Assembly: GCF_022899935.1 (NCBI RefSeq)
Contig: NZ_JALJCJ010000011.1
Coordinates: forward strand, 32,127 to 96,126
Direction of reading: 5' to 3'
Length of the DNA: 64,000 nt
Origin: Shinella curvata
GTDB taxonomy: Bacteria > Pseudomonadota > Alphaproteobacteria > Rhizobiales > Rhizobiaceae
The translations under genes were made by a program, and so were the position numbers. How positions within the stretch are numbered: the first letter of the stretch is position 1; each line of letters begins with the position of its first letter. This document shows, piece after piece, positions 8,298 through 17,553 of this stretch. Under the pieces are notes generated by a model. It worked only from the letters and a program-made list of their open reading frames with translations, did not search any database and was not told the DNA's origin.

Positions 8298-10295
8298 ATG
8301 GCGGAGGTCGCTGGATTGCCCAAGAAGTTTGTTGTCGGGAGGAGCGTCGGACTGAATGTCTTCCTTCTGGCGCTTGCCCTTGCCTGTCTGATGCCGGTTG
8401 TCGTCATATCCGGCTTTGCGATGTGGCGGGCAGGCGAGGCCTATCGACAGACGGCGACGACCCGGCTCAGCGACACGGCGGCAACGCTTGCCCGCGCGAT
8501 CGAGTCGGATATCGAAGGACGTTTCACGGCACTCAGCGCCTTCGCAGCGCTACGCACCTTTTCCGGCGATGTCGTTTCGACGACGCTGACCACCAGCCGG
8601 TTCAAGGGCATCGGGCTCGACGGGCAGATCACCCTTGTCGCTTTTGACGGCGACGCGCCGATCGGCGGCGTGGCACGGCGCATTGCCGACGTCGCGCGAG
8701 ATGCCGTCGACACGCAGGCGCCAGTTCTCTCCAACCTCTACCTTGGACGCACGCGGGCCGATTACAGGATCGATCTGGCCCTGCCCTTGCCGTCGGATGG
8801 CGGGCACCGGCGCGCGCTCGTGCTCTCGGTCGCGCCCGAGCAGCTTGTCCGTGCGCTACAGCAGAGAAACGAGGCGCTGAGCGGCATCCTCGTTGCCGTT
8901 ACCGACGGCAACGGGCGCATCATCGCCCGTTCGCGCGATCATGAGCGCACCATTGGCCTGCGGGCGCCCGATTGGCACAAGCTCGAAGCGCTCAATGCCC
9001 GAAACGGCTGGTTCGAGGCGGTGACGACCGAGGGCATGACGACGATTCTTGCCTTCGAAAAGCTGGATGCAACGCCCGGCTGGGCGCTGGTGGTGGGTGA
9101 ACCGACCGCGATCTTCAATGCGCGCTGGAAGGATCCGCTGATCGGTCTTTCGATCGGTGCGCTGCTGGCGCTTGGGCTCGCCACCGTGGCGGCGGTCTGG
9201 ATCGGGCGACTGATCCTGCGGCCGGTGGAGGCGCTGGCGGCTCATAGCGCGGCCGTCGCATCCAACAGGCCTGCGGATGCCCTTCCGCCCATCCCGCGTT
9301 CGCTGGTGCGGGAGTTCGAGACGCTGCGGGTCAGTGTCGAGGGTGCGGAAGCGGCGCGGCGCAGCAACGAGCGGCGACTGGAGACGGTGGCGCAGGCCGG
9401 TTCCCTGGCCTTGTGGCGCTGGTCCGCGCGCGGCGATCTCAGCTGGATCGAAGGTTGGACCGCCCTGACGGGCACGTCCGAAAACGAGGCGCTCGGCATG
9501 GCGTGGCTCGACCACGTGCATCCGGACGATCGCGTTCTGCTCGTCGAAAAACTGGAGGAAACGCGCAACGCCTGCCGCATGGTCGATGCCGAGTTCCGTC
9601 TTCTCGTTGCCGACGGACGCTGGCTCTGGGTGCGCAAGCGCGGCGGGCCGGTACACGACGACAACGGCGCTATCCTGCAGTGGGCCGGCGTCATCGAGGA
9701 CATCGACGCGCGAAAGCAGAGCGAAACCCGCGTGGCCTATCTTGCCCATCACGATGCGCTCACCGACCTCGCCAATCGCGTCACGCTGCACCAGCAGTTG
9801 GAATATGCCATCACCGACACGCTGAACGGCAAGCTGCGGGCATTGCTCTATCTTGATCTCGACCGTTTCAAGCAGGTCAATGATACGCTGGGCCATGCCG
9901 CCGGCGATACGCTTCTGCGGGAAGTCGCCGGCCGGCTGCGTGCGACGGTGGGTGAAAGCGGCCTTGTCGCGCGGCTTGGCGGCGACGAATTCGCCGTATT
10001 GCAGGATGACGCCGCCTCTCCCGAAGATGCTCTCGCCCTTGCCGGGCGGATCATCGAGCTTGTCAGCATGCCCTACATGATCGATGGAGCATCCGCGGTT
10101 GTCGGGGTCAGCGTCGGTATAACCTTCATCGCAGACAGCGCCGGCGATGCCGACTGTTGTCTCAAACGTGCCGATCAGGCGCTTTACTGGGCCAAACAGG
10201 CCGGTCGCGGGCGGGCTGTCGTCTACGAGCAGGAGGAAAGCCTGGCGCGGCTGGCGTCTTTCGCCGGCCTGCCGCCGAAGCGGCTGCAGGCGTGA
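8298..10295 (+). CDS. Membrane PAS-GGDEF protein, probable diguanylate cyclase
   Basis: 665 residues. TM helix at about 16-38, a periplasmic Cache-like sensor region (about 40-275), a second TM helix at about 277-303, a PAS/PAC domain (about 370-480) and a C-terminal GGDEF domain (about 490-650). The active-site motif is intact as GGDEF (561-565), so c-di-GMP synthesis is likely. No RxxD inhibitory site is visible just upstream and there is no EAL domain. The start is uncertain: a TTG at 8316 has GGAGG 8 nt upstream, better than the ATG at 8298. The gene begins about 55 bp after tRNA-Arg. Confidence 0.88.
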   Translation: MAEVAGLPKKFVVGRSVGLNVFLLALALACLMPVVVISGFAMWRAGEAYRQTATTRLSDTAATLARAIESDIEGRFTALSAFAALRTFSGDVVSTTLTTSRFKGIGLDGQITLVAFDGDAPIGGVARRIADVARDAVDTQAPVLSNLYLGRTRADYRIDLALPLPSDGGHRRALVLSVAPEQLVRALQQRNEALSGILVAVTDGNGRIIARSRDHERTIGLRAPDWHKLEALNARNGWFEAVTTEGMTTILAFEKLDATPGWALVVGEPTAIFNARWKDPLIGLSIGALLALGLATVAAVWIGRLILRPVEALAAHSAAVASNRPADALPPIPRSLVREFETLRVSVEGAEAARRSNERRLETVAQAGSLALWRWSARGDLSWIEGWTALTGTSENEALGMAWLDHVHPDDRVLLVEKLEETRNACRMVDAEFRLLVADGRWLWVRKRGGPVHDDNGAILQWAGVIEDIDARKQSETRVAYLAHHDALTDLANRVTLHQQLEYAITDTLNGKLRALLYLDLDRFKQVNDTLGHAAGDTLLREVAGRLRATVGESGLVARLGGDEFAVLQDDAASPEDALALAGRIIELVSMPYMIDGASAVVGVSVGITFIADSAGDADCCLKRADQALYWAKQAGRGRAVVYEQEESLARLASFAGLPPKRLQA

Positions 10296-10301
10296 TCGAA
10301 C

Positions 10302-10682
10302 CTAGACCTCTTCCTTTTCACGCTCCGGTGTTACGACACGCGGTTTGGGGCGCACGGACGGCACGATCGACGGTTTGTTGACGACCTTCGGCTGCGGTGC
10401 CTTCATGCCGAGCATGTTGCGGATGCGGTCGGAGACGAGTGGCCGGAAACGGCTGGCACGGAAAGGCATGTCGACCGCGCCGTAGCCTTCGGGGCCATCG
10501 TCGTTTCCGCGGTAGAGTTCCATCAGCTTGATGCCGTAGAAATCGCCATCGACATAGTGGCGGTAGTGGCCGGCCCAGCGGACGGTGTAGATTTGCCCCT
10601 TGCGGATGCCCTGGTCGATCGAGACGTTCTTGAACCGGTCGTTGATGCACACGACTTTCTGGCCGACTTGGAATGTAGGCAT
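10302..10682 (-). CDS. Conserved-looking small protein of unknown function
   Basis: 126-residue soluble protein. The N-terminal half (residues 1-75) begins MPTFQVGQKVVC and looks like a small beta-barrel (SH3-like) from its alternating hydrophobic/polar pattern. The C-terminal third is basic and Pro/Lys/Val-rich and probably disordered. The ATG at 10682 follows a GGGGGAGAGA ribosome site; a longer frame upstream is rejected. Convergent with the GGDEF gene, with 6 bp between stop codons. I do not recognise a named family. Confidence 0.65.
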   Translation of the reverse strand: MPTFQVGQKVVCINDRFKNVSIDQGIRKGQIYTVRWAGHYRHYVDGDFYGIKLMELYRGNDDGPEGYGAVDMPFRASRFRPLVSDRIRNMLGMKAPQPKVVNKPSIVPSVRPKPRVVTPEREKEEV

Positions 10683-10732
10683 GCGTTCTCTCCCCCAAGC
10701 TCCCGACGCGAAGACTGAAAAGCCGTGTCGGC

Positions 10733-11461
10733 TCAGCCGGTCTTGCGGCAGTTGACGCCCGGCGCGTTTTCGCCCTTGGTCAGGTCGTAGAGCGTCGCCT
10801 CGTCGCCCTTGGTCCACCATTCGAAGCGGCCGCCGGCATATTTGGCACCGGAGGCGGCCAGAACATTGGCGGCGATGACGGTTTCATCGCCGATCTTCAA
10901 CACGGCCAGCGAATTGGAGCCGGCATTGATGTATTCGGCAACGACGCGCTGGTCGGCGTCACACTGGTAGCTGATCGTCTCGCGTGCCACGCTCTGTTCC
11001 GGTCCAGGCAAACGGATGACGATGTCCGTGCTGTTCTTAAGGCCCGCAAGGCGGATCGCCGGGGCGCCTTCCTTGCCGGTCAGATGCAGAATCCCGTTCT
11101 CTAGTTTCCAGGAGGTCACGGTGCCGAGCGCGTCGAAGAACTTCTGCTCCTGGTCCATGATGGCGGGGGCACACATCTTGCGCGTCGCGGCGGCGGGCGC
11201 GAAAGCGATATTGCCGTTCTGGACCTTCAGCTTGCCGCGATAGGTGTTGCAGCCGCCATTGCCGCCATAGCTGCCATCGGGCCTGATCTCCAGCGTTGTC
11301 TGCAGGTCGTCAATGACGCCGTTGCCGCCGATATCCTCGGCAAGCCAGGCGCCGCCGAGACCACTCGGGACCGGCTCGTCGGCATGGGCCGGAGCTGCTG
11401 TCGCAAGCACGAGGCAGGCGAGGGTCCAAACTCTCAGGCGTCGATGCACAGATTTCTCCAA
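10733..11461 (-). CDS. Secreted META-MliC two-domain protein
   Basis: 242 residues with a Sec signal peptide (cleavage near AHA-D). A META/HslJ-like domain at about 33-135 carries GGNGGCNTYRG and RKMCAP. A C-terminal MliC-like domain (about 165-240) carries YQCDADQRVVAEY and RFEWWTKGDEATLYD. MliC proteins inhibit C-type lysozyme; META domains occur in heat-induced lipoproteins. There is no lipobox, so a soluble periplasmic location is inferred. Transcribed divergently from dxr and 50 bp upstream of the unknown gene that follows it on the minus strand. Confidence 0.8.
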   Translation of the reverse strand: MEKSVHRRLRVWTLACLVLATAAPAHADEPVPSGLGGAWLAEDIGGNGVIDDLQTTLEIRPDGSYGGNGGCNTYRGKLKVQNGNIAFAPAAATRKMCAPAIMDQEQKFFDALGTVTSWKLENGILHLTGKEGAPAIRLAGLKNSTDIVIRLPGPEQSVARETISYQCDADQRVVAEYINAGSNSLAVLKIGDETVIAANVLAASGAKYAGGRFEWWTKGDEATLYDLTKGENAPGVNCRKTG

Positions 11462-11639
11462 TCGCGTCGGGGCGGAAAGCCGCTTTGCGGGGACGTTATG
11501 GCCGTCCGGGCGAAAAGGTCAAGCCACGGGTTCGAGAAGACGGGCGCAGCGGCGGTTTTCCGCCGCGTTGCAGGCTTGTTGCTGGCGTCTTTCGCCTGTA
11601 GAGCCAATAGCAGAATACAAGAAAATTGCGGAAACCATC

Positions 11640-12812
11640 ATGGCTCTCGATGCGCGGCAGACGCGCCGCATCACCGTTTTAGGCTCGACAGGCTCCATCG
11701 GCACCAGCACGCTCGACGTGGTGCGCCAGCTCGGCGGGCGCGACCGCTACGAGGTCGTGGCGCTGACCGGCAATGGCAATGTGGAGCTGCTGGCCGCCCA
11801 GGCAAAAGACTGCGGCGCGCGGATGGTGGTGACGGCTGACGAGAGCCGCTACAGCGCATTGAAGGACGCGCTTTCCGGCAGCGGCATCGAGGCGGCCGCC
11901 GGGCGCGGGGCGCTTATGGAGGCTGCCTCCGGCGATGCGGACTGGGTGATGGCGGCAATCGTCGGCACGGCCGGCCTTGCGCCGACACTGGCTGCGGCGA
12001 AGAAGGGCGCGGATATCGCGCTTGCCAACAAGGAATGCCTGGTGTCGGCCGGAGACCTCTTCGTTCAGGCCGTCGCCGAGGGTGGCGGGCGGCTCATTCC
12101 CGTCGACAGCGAGCACAGCGCGATCTTCCAGGCGCTGGAGGACGACCAGCGCCATGCCGTCGAGCGCATCGTGCTGACAGCCTCGGGCGGCCCTTTCCGC
12201 ACCTGGAGCCGCGAGCAGATGTCGAACGTGACGGCGGATATCGCGCGCGCTCATCCCAACTGGTCGATGGGCCTGAAAATCTCGATCGGCAGCGCCTCGA
12301 TGTTCAACAAGGCGCTGGAGATGATCGAGGCGAAACATCTCTTCGACGTCAGGCCTGACCAGATCGAGGTGGTGGTGCATCCGCAGTCGATCATCCACTC
12401 CATGGTCGGCTATGTCGATGGCTCGGTGCTGGCGCAGCTCGGCGCGCCGGATATGCGCACGGCGATCGGCTATGCCCTGACCTATCCCACACGCTCGCCG
12501 CTCAATGTCGACCGGCTGGATTTTGCCAAGCTGTCGCGGCTCGATTTCGAAGCGCCGGACGAAACGCGCTTCCCGGCGCTCCGGCTCGCCCGCACGGCGC
12601 TGGAACGTGGCGGCCTTCAGGGCGCGATCATGAATGCGGCGGAGGAGGTGGCGTTCCATGCCTTCGTCGGCGGGCGCATCGGCTTCCTGTCGATGGCGGA
12701 TATTGCCGAACAGGTGATGGATAAACTCAGCCATCTGCCGCCGGCATCCTCCATGGACGATGTTTTCGCTGCAGACGAAGAAGCCCGGCGGGTGGCCGCC
12801 GGGCTCATCTGA
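11640..12812 (+). CDS. dxr: 1-deoxy-D-xylulose-5-phosphate reductoisomerase
   Basis: 390 residues, the normal Dxr length. It converts DXP to 2-C-methyl-D-erythritol 4-phosphate with NADPH in the non-mevalonate isoprenoid pathway. Visible features are the NADPH motif GSTGSIGTSTL at the N-terminus, ANKECLVSAG, the metal/substrate segment PVDSEHSAIFQ, and SASMFNKALEMIEA. The ATG at 11640 is chosen since upstream in-frame residues are not family-like. A 10-bp hairpin overlaps the last codons. It stands alone rather than in a uppS-cdsA cluster. Convergent with hemA. Confidence 0.95.
   Translation: MALDARQTRRITVLGSTGSIGTSTLDVVRQLGGRDRYEVVALTGNGNVELLAAQAKDCGARMVVTADESRYSALKDALSGSGIEAAAGRGALMEAASGDADWVMAAIVGTAGLAPTLAAAKKGADIALANKECLVSAGDLFVQAVAEGGGRLIPVDSEHSAIFQALEDDQRHAVERIVLTASGGPFRTWSREQMSNVTADIARAHPNWSMGLKISIGSASMFNKALEMIEAKHLFDVRPDQIEVVVHPQSIIHSMVGYVDGSVLAQLGAPDMRTAIGYALTYPTRSPLNVDRLDFAKLSRLDFEAPDETRFPALRLARTALERGGLQGAIMNAAEEVAFHAFVGGRIGFLSMADIAEQVMDKLSHLPPASSMDDVFAADEEARRVAAGLI
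12782..12805 (+). terminator. Stem-loop inside the 3' end of dxr
   Basis: Perfect 10-bp stem AGCCCGGCGG / CCGCCGGGCT with loop GTGG, ending 5 nt before the dxr stop codon. A TTTTT run follows only after a gap (about 12832). It sits between the convergent dxr and hemA genes. Confidence 0.4.
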
Positions 12813-12833
12813 GCAGTCAGGTTTTTCGCCTTA

Positions 12834-14048
12834 TCAGGCGACGGCGCGGGCCAGCGCACAGCGCGACCACAGCGAATGCAGGGCGCCGACGAGATGCTCG
12901 ATATCGGCATCGGTGTGCAGCGGAGTCGGCGTGATGCGCAGACGCTCGGTCTTGCGCGGCACGGTCGGGTAGTTGATCGGCTGGACATAGATGCCGAAAT
13001 TGTCGAGCAGCAGGTCCGAAATCCATTTGCACTTCGATGCGTCGCCGACCATGACCGGCACAATATGGCTCGGGTTCGGCATGTGCGGAATGCCGTTGCG
13101 GTCAAGCGCTGCACGCAGCTTGCGCACGCGCTCCTGATGGGCGAAGCGCTCGATCTGGCTGTCCTTGAGGTGGCGGATCGAGGCGAGCGCACCAGCGGCA
13201 AGTGCGGGCGGAAGCGACGTCGTGAAGATGAAGCCCGAGGCGAAGGAGCGCACGAAATCGCAGAGCGCCGTGGAGGCCGCGATATAGCCGCCCATCACGC
13301 CGAACGCCTTGGCAAGCGTACCCTCGATGACCGTCAGACGATGCATCAGGCCCTCGCGTTCGGCAATGCCGCCGCCGCGCGGACCATACATGCCGACGGC
13401 ATGGACTTCGTCGAGATAGGTCATCGCGCCGTATTTGTCGGCGAGGTCGCAGATTTCCTTGATTGGGGCGATGTCGCCATCCATCGAATAGACCGATTCG
13501 AAGGCGATCAGCTTCGGCGCCTTGGGGTCCGCGGCGGCGAGCTTGGCTTCGAGGTCTCGGAGATCATTGTGCTTCCAGATCACGCGCTCGCACTTGGAGT
13601 GGCGGATGCCCTCGATCATCGAGGCGTGGTTGCCGGCATCCGAAAAACAGATGAGGCCAGGAATCTTCGAACAGAGCGTGCCGAGGGCTGCCCAGTTGGA
13701 CACGTAGCCCGAGGTGAAGAGCAGGGCGGATTCCTTGCCGTGCAGGTCGGCCAGTTCCTGCTCGAGCAGAACGTGGTAGTGGTTGGTGCCGGAAATGTTG
13801 CGAGTGCCGCCGGCACCGGCGCCACACTGGTCGATGGCGAGTTTCATCGCCTCGGTCACCTTGGGGTTCTGGCCCATGCCGAGATAATCGTTGGAACACC
13901 AGACGGTCACGTCCTTCGGGCCTTCGGCCGTGTAGCGGGTCGCCCTGGGGAAGTTCCCCTTCTGGCGCTCCAGATCGGCGAACACGCGATAGCGGCCTTC
14001 CTGATGCAGGCCATCCAGCTCGTTCTTGAAGAAGTTTTCGAAGTCCAT
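12834..14048 (-). CDS. hemA: 5-aminolevulinate synthase
   Basis: 404-residue PLP enzyme of the alpha-oxoamine synthase family. It condenses glycine with succinyl-CoA to 5-aminolevulinate, the first step of haem synthesis in alphaproteobacteria (C4 pathway). The PLP lysine is K247 in EGTLAKAFG; the aspartate motif is YLDEVHAVG and the Gly-rich loop is [12 protein letters not shown]. The ATG at 14048 follows AGGAGA by 6 nt and gives the usual length; the longer frame is rejected. An FNR/FixK-like box lies upstream at 14211-14224. Confidence 0.96.
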   Translation of the reverse strand: MDFENFFKNELDGLHQEGRYRVFADLERQKGNFPRATRYTAEGPKDVTVWCSNDYLGMGQNPKVTEAMKLAIDQCGAGAGGTRNISGTNHYHVLLEQELADLHGKESALLFTSGYVSNWAALGTLCSKIPGLICFSDAGNHASMIEGIRHSKCERVIWKHNDLRDLEAKLAAADPKAPKLIAFESVYSMDGDIAPIKEICDLADKYGAMTYLDEVHAVGMYGPRGGGIAEREGLMHRLTVIEGTLAKAFGVMGGYIAASTALCDFVRSFASGFIFTTSLPPALAAGALASIRHLKDSQIERFAHQERVRKLRAALDRNGIPHMPNPSHIVPVMVGDASKCKWISDLLLDNFGIYVQPINYPTVPRKTERLRITPTPLHTDADIEHLVGALHSLWSRCALARAVA

Positions 14049-14182
14049 CCGGAGTCTCCTGTCCGGCGAAAACCCGGACATCATCATCGTTGGCGGTCGT
14101 TCAATCGGCTACACCTGAGGCCGGCCCGCTGCAACGATCTCCGCTGCGGCAAATCGGCGCCACCTTTGAACCATTCCAATGT

Positions 14183-14224
14183 ATCTTAGGCCCCCAAAGG
14201 CCATTTCCTGTTGATGCATGTCAA
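14183..14224 (-). promoter_or_regulatory. FNR/FixK-like box and -10 element upstream of hemA
   Basis: TTGATGCATGTCAA at 14211-14224 fits the FNR/FixK palindrome TTGAT-N4-ATCAA with one deviation. On the minus strand a TAAGAT (14183-14188) could be the -10. A start near 14176 would put the box at about -41.5, the class II activation position. Oxygen control of hemA by FnrL/FixK is established in Rhodobacter and Bradyrhizobium; here it is inferred. Confidence 0.55.
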
Positions 14225-14233
14225 GTCTGCACG

Positions 14234-14261
14234 AAAAAAGGACGGCCTCAACCGCCCTTTT
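14234..14261 (-). terminator. Rho-independent terminator of the Mo-hydroxylase operon
   Basis: Read on the minus strand: AAAAGGGCGG, 6-nt loop, CCGTCC and a T-run of six. One G-U pair completes the 10-bp stem. It lies 30 bp beyond the stop of the medium subunit gene. Confidence 0.7.
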
Positions 14262-14292
14262 AATCGAACCAGTTTCAGGTTTTTAGTGGAAA

Positions 14293-15090
14293 TCAGGCGG
14301 CGGCGACCGCCCGCTTGGCCATGACTTTCACGAGGTTCGCCCGATACTCCGCGCTGCCGTGCAGATCGGAGAGCAGGTCGGAGGCGTCGACATCGACGCC
14401 CGAGGCCGCATCCGCCGACCAGTTGGCGGCAAGGGCCGCCTCAAGGCCGGCATGGCGGAAGACGCCGTTCGAGCCCGCGCCCGTCACCGCCACCCGCACG
14501 CTGCCATTCCCCGCCTTCGCCACGAAGACGCCGGCCATGGCATAACGCGAGGCCGGGTTGGGGAACTTGGCATAGCCTGCCTTGGCCGGAGCATCGAAGG
14601 TGACGGCGACGACGATCTCGCCGGCTTCGAGCGCGGTTTCGAAAAGGCCGGTGAAGAAATCCTCGGCCGCGACTTCCCTGGCATTGGTGACGATCGTCGC
14701 GCCCAGCGCCAGCATGGCGGAGGGGTAGTCGGCGGCCGGGTCGTTGTTGGCGATGGAGCCGCCGATCGTGCCCATATGGCGGACATGCGGGTCACCGATA
14801 TGGGCTGCGAGGTGGGAGATCGCAGGGCAGGCGGCTTTCAGCTCGGCGGAGGTGGAGACCTCGTAATGCGTGGTGGCCGCGCCGATGCGCACGCGGCTGC
14901 CGTTGACGGAGATACCCTTCATCTCGGCGATGTGCCTGAGATCCACGAGATCGGAAGGCGCGGCGAGCCGCTGCTTCATCGTCGGAATCAGCGTCATGCC
15001 GCCGGAGACGTATTTCGCCTCGTCCGAAGATGACTGCAGCTTGACTGCATCGGCGACCGAGGAGGCGCGGTGATAGTTCGTTGCGTACAT
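14293..15090 (-). CDS. Mo-hydroxylase FAD-binding (medium, CoxM-like) subunit
   Basis: 265 residues. FAD-binding domain of the xanthine-oxidase family: YVSGGMTLIPTMKQR near residues 28-42, where CoxM proteins have AGGHSL, and TIGGSIANNDPAADYP, which contacts FAD; the CO dehydrogenase FAD-subunit C-terminal domain follows. It passes electrons from the small subunit's iron-sulfur clusters to an acceptor. Last gene of a small-large-medium operon, 12 bp after the large subunit gene. The substrate is not CO if the large subunit is form II (see there). Confidence 0.88.
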   Translation of the reverse strand: MYATNYHRASSVADAVKLQSSSDEAKYVSGGMTLIPTMKQRLAAPSDLVDLRHIAEMKGISVNGSRVRIGAATTHYEVSTSAELKAACPAISHLAAHIGDPHVRHMGTIGGSIANNDPAADYPSAMLALGATIVTNAREVAAEDFFTGLFETALEAGEIVVAVTFDAPAKAGYAKFPNPASRYAMAGVFVAKAGNGSVRVAVTGAGSNGVFRHAGLEAALAANWSADAASGVDVDASDLLSDLHGSAEYRANLVKVMAKRAVAAA

Positions 15091-15102
15091 GGCGTCCTCC
15101 CG

Positions 15103-17454
15103 TCAGTTTGCCGTTGCCCGTGCCGCCGCCCAGACCTTCTGGGGCGTTGCCGGCATGGTGAGGTCATTGTTGCCGATGGCGTCGGTGATGGCATTCATCA
15201 GCGCCGGCGGGGAGCCGATGGCGCCCGCCTCGCCGCAGCCCTTGATGCCGAGTGGATTGTTCGGGCAGGGGGTGATCTGGTGCGAGACTTGGAAGGAGGG
15301 CAGGTCGTCGGCACGCGGCATGGTGTAGTCCATGTAGCTTGCCGTCAGCAGCTGGCCGGTTTCTGGGTCGTAGTGCACGCCTTCCAGCAGCGCCTGGCCG
15401 ATGCCCTGCGCGATGCCGCCATGCACTTGGCCCTCGACGATCATCGGGTTGATGATGTTGCCGAAGTCGTCGGCGGCGACGAACTGGACGATTTTCGTCT
15501 TGCCTGTGTCCGGGTCGACCTCGACCTCCGCGATGTAGCAGCCGGCCGGGAAGGTGAAGTTGGCCGGGTCGTAGAAAGCGCCTTCCTTCAGGCCCGGCTC
15601 CATGCCAGAGGGCAAGTTGTGCGCGGTATAGGCGGCGAGCGCCATCTGGAACCACGGGACCGACTTGTCGGTGCCGGCGACCTTCAGCGCGCCGTTCTCG
15701 ATGACGATGTCGCTCTCGTCGGCTTCCATCAGGTGGGCGGCGATCTTCTTTGCCTTGGTCTCCACCTTGTCCAGCGCCTTGACGACGGCGGACATGCCAA
15801 CGGCGCCGGAGCGGGAACCGTAGGTGCCCATGCCCATCTGCACCTTGTCGGTATCACCATGCACGATGGAGACGCTGTCGAGCGGCACGCCGAAGCGATC
15901 GGCAACAAGCTGGGCAAAGGTCGTCTCATGGCCCTGGCCGTGGCTGTGCGAGCCGGTGAGCACCTCGACGGTGCCGACGGCGTTGACGCGTACTTCCGCC
16001 GATTCCCAGAGACCGACACCGGCGCCGAGCGAGCCGACGGCCGCCGACGGCGCGATGCCGCAGGCCTCGATATAACAACTCATGCCGATGCCGCGCTTCA
16101 TGCCGCGGCCGGCCGCTTCCGCCTTGCGGGCCGGGAAACCGGCCCAGTCGGCGGCCTTCATTGCCGCTTCCAGCGAGGCTTCGTAGTCGCCCGCGTCATA
16201 GTTCATGATGACGGGCGTCTGGTGCGGGAAGCTGCGGATGAAATTGATGCGGCGCAGCTCCGCCGGCGAGACGCCGAGTTCGCGCGCCGCCGTCTCCATG
16301 GTGCGTTCGAGCAGATAGGTGGCTTCCGGCCGGCCGGCGCCGCGATAGGCATCGACAGCGACCGTGTTGGTGTAGACGGCGCGCACATTGGCGTGGATCG
16401 CCGGGAAGTTATACTGGCCGGAGAGCAGGGTGGCATAGAGATAGGTCGGCACCGCCGAGGAGAACAGCGACATATAGGCGCCGAAATTGGCGATCGTATC
16501 GACCTTCAGCGCCGTGACGCGGTTGTCGGCGTCGAAGGCCATCTTGACCGTCGAGACATGGTCGCGGCCATGCGCATCCGTCAGGAAGGCCTCTGTGCGG
16601 TCGCTGGTCCATTTCACCGGTACGCCGGTGCGCTTGGAGGCCCAGAGACAGACGATCTCCTCCGGGTAGATATAGATCTTCGAACCGAAGCCGCCGCCGA
16701 CATCGGGCGCGATGACGCGCAGCTTGTTTTCCGGCGCGACATTGTAGAAGGCGCTCATGACGAGGCGCGCGACATGAGGGTTCTGGCTCGTCGTGTAGCA
16801 GGTGTAGTGGTCCTCGGCAGAATCATAGATACCGAGGGCTGCGCGTGGTTCCATCGGGTTCGGCGCAAGCCGGTTGTTGACGATCTTCATTTCCGTGACA
16901 TGGGCGGCGGCGGCAATCGCCGCATCGGTCGCGGCGCCATCACCGATCTCCCAGTCATAGATCAGGTTGCCGGGGGCCTCTGGGTGAAGCTGTGGCTGGC
17001 CGGCCTCGAGCGCCTTGACCGCATCGGTGACGGCGGGCAGCACGTCGTATTCGACGACGACGGCCTCGGCGGCGTCGCGCGCCTCGCCCATCGTGTCGGC
17101 CACGACCACGGCGACCGCGTCGCCGACATAGCGCACCGTATCATGCGCGATCGGCCGCCAGGCCCCCATCTTCATCGGCGAGCCGTCCTTGGAATGGATC
17201 ATCCAGCCGCAGATCAGGTTACCGATGCCGTCGTCGAGCATCTGCTTGCCGTTCAGCACGCCGATTACGCCGGGCATGTCGGCGGCGGCCGAGATATCGA
17301 TGCTCCTGATCTTCGCATGCGCGTGCGGCGAGCGCACGAATGCGGCGTAACACATGCCGGGCACGGACATGTCGTCCGTATATTTGCCCTGGCCCATGAG
17401 AAACCGCTTGTCTTCTTTTCGCGCAACGCGCGCGCCGATGCCTTCGACACCCAT
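15103..17454 (-). CDS. Mo-hydroxylase molybdopterin-binding (large, CoxL form II) subunit
   Basis: 783 residues, aldehyde oxidase/xanthine dehydrogenase large subunit. Visible are GGGFGSK in the cofactor region, the active-site loop AYRGAGR (371-377 counting from the ATG at 17460, 369-375 from the chosen start), and GCGEAGAIGSPPA near the C-terminus with the catalytic Glu. Genuine CO dehydrogenases carry AYxCSFR here; AYRGAGR defines form II, whose substrates are mostly unknown aldehydes or heterocycles. The ATG at 17454 is chosen because GGAGG lies 8 nt upstream; the ATG at 17460 is only 2 nt from it. No cox maturation genes (coxDEFG) are seen nearby. Confidence 0.9.
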   Translation of the reverse strand: MGVEGIGARVARKEDKRFLMGQGKYTDDMSVPGMCYAAFVRSPHAHAKIRSIDISAAADMPGVIGVLNGKQMLDDGIGNLICGWMIHSKDGSPMKMGAWRPIAHDTVRYVGDAVAVVVADTMGEARDAAEAVVVEYDVLPAVTDAVKALEAGQPQLHPEAPGNLIYDWEIGDGAATDAAIAAAAHVTEMKIVNNRLAPNPMEPRAALGIYDSAEDHYTCYTTSQNPHVARLVMSAFYNVAPENKLRVIAPDVGGGFGSKIYIYPEEIVCLWASKRTGVPVKWTSDRTEAFLTDAHGRDHVSTVKMAFDADNRVTALKVDTIANFGAYMSLFSSAVPTYLYATLLSGQYNFPAIHANVRAVYTNTVAVDAYRGAGRPEATYLLERTMETAARELGVSPAELRRINFIRSFPHQTPVIMNYDAGDYEASLEAAMKAADWAGFPARKAEAAGRGMKRGIGMSCYIEACGIAPSAAVGSLGAGVGLWESAEVRVNAVGTVEVLTGSHSHGQGHETTFAQLVADRFGVPLDSVSIVHGDTDKVQMGMGTYGSRSGAVGMSAVVKALDKVETKAKKIAAHLMEADESDIVIENGALKVAGTDKSVPWFQMALAAYTAHNLPSGMEPGLKEGAFYDPANFTFPAGCYIAEVEVDPDTGKTKIVQFVAADDFGNIINPMIVEGQVHGGIAQGIGQALLEGVHYDPETGQLLTASYMDYTMPRADDLPSFQVSHQITPCPNNPLGIKGCGEAGAIGSPPALMNAITDAIGNNDLTMPATPQKVWAAARATAN

Positions 17455-17553
17455 CTTCATCTCCTCCAGAGATATCGTTCGCGTGACATGCTGAAGGCGG
17501 TCAGCCAGGCAGGCGCAAAGGGATCGCGGCCGCCGGCAGGACCGCCGTCGGCG

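Noticed and set aside
8162..8407. 81-residue minus-strand frame over tRNA-Arg
   Set aside because: Its AIRTRDPQIRN... C-terminus is the well-known spurious translation of a tRNA-Arg region, not a protein.
8167..10295. tRNA-Arg as an integration site for an island
   Set aside because: No integrase or tRNA 3'-end repeat was found; the adjacent GGDEF gene has composition like its neighbours.
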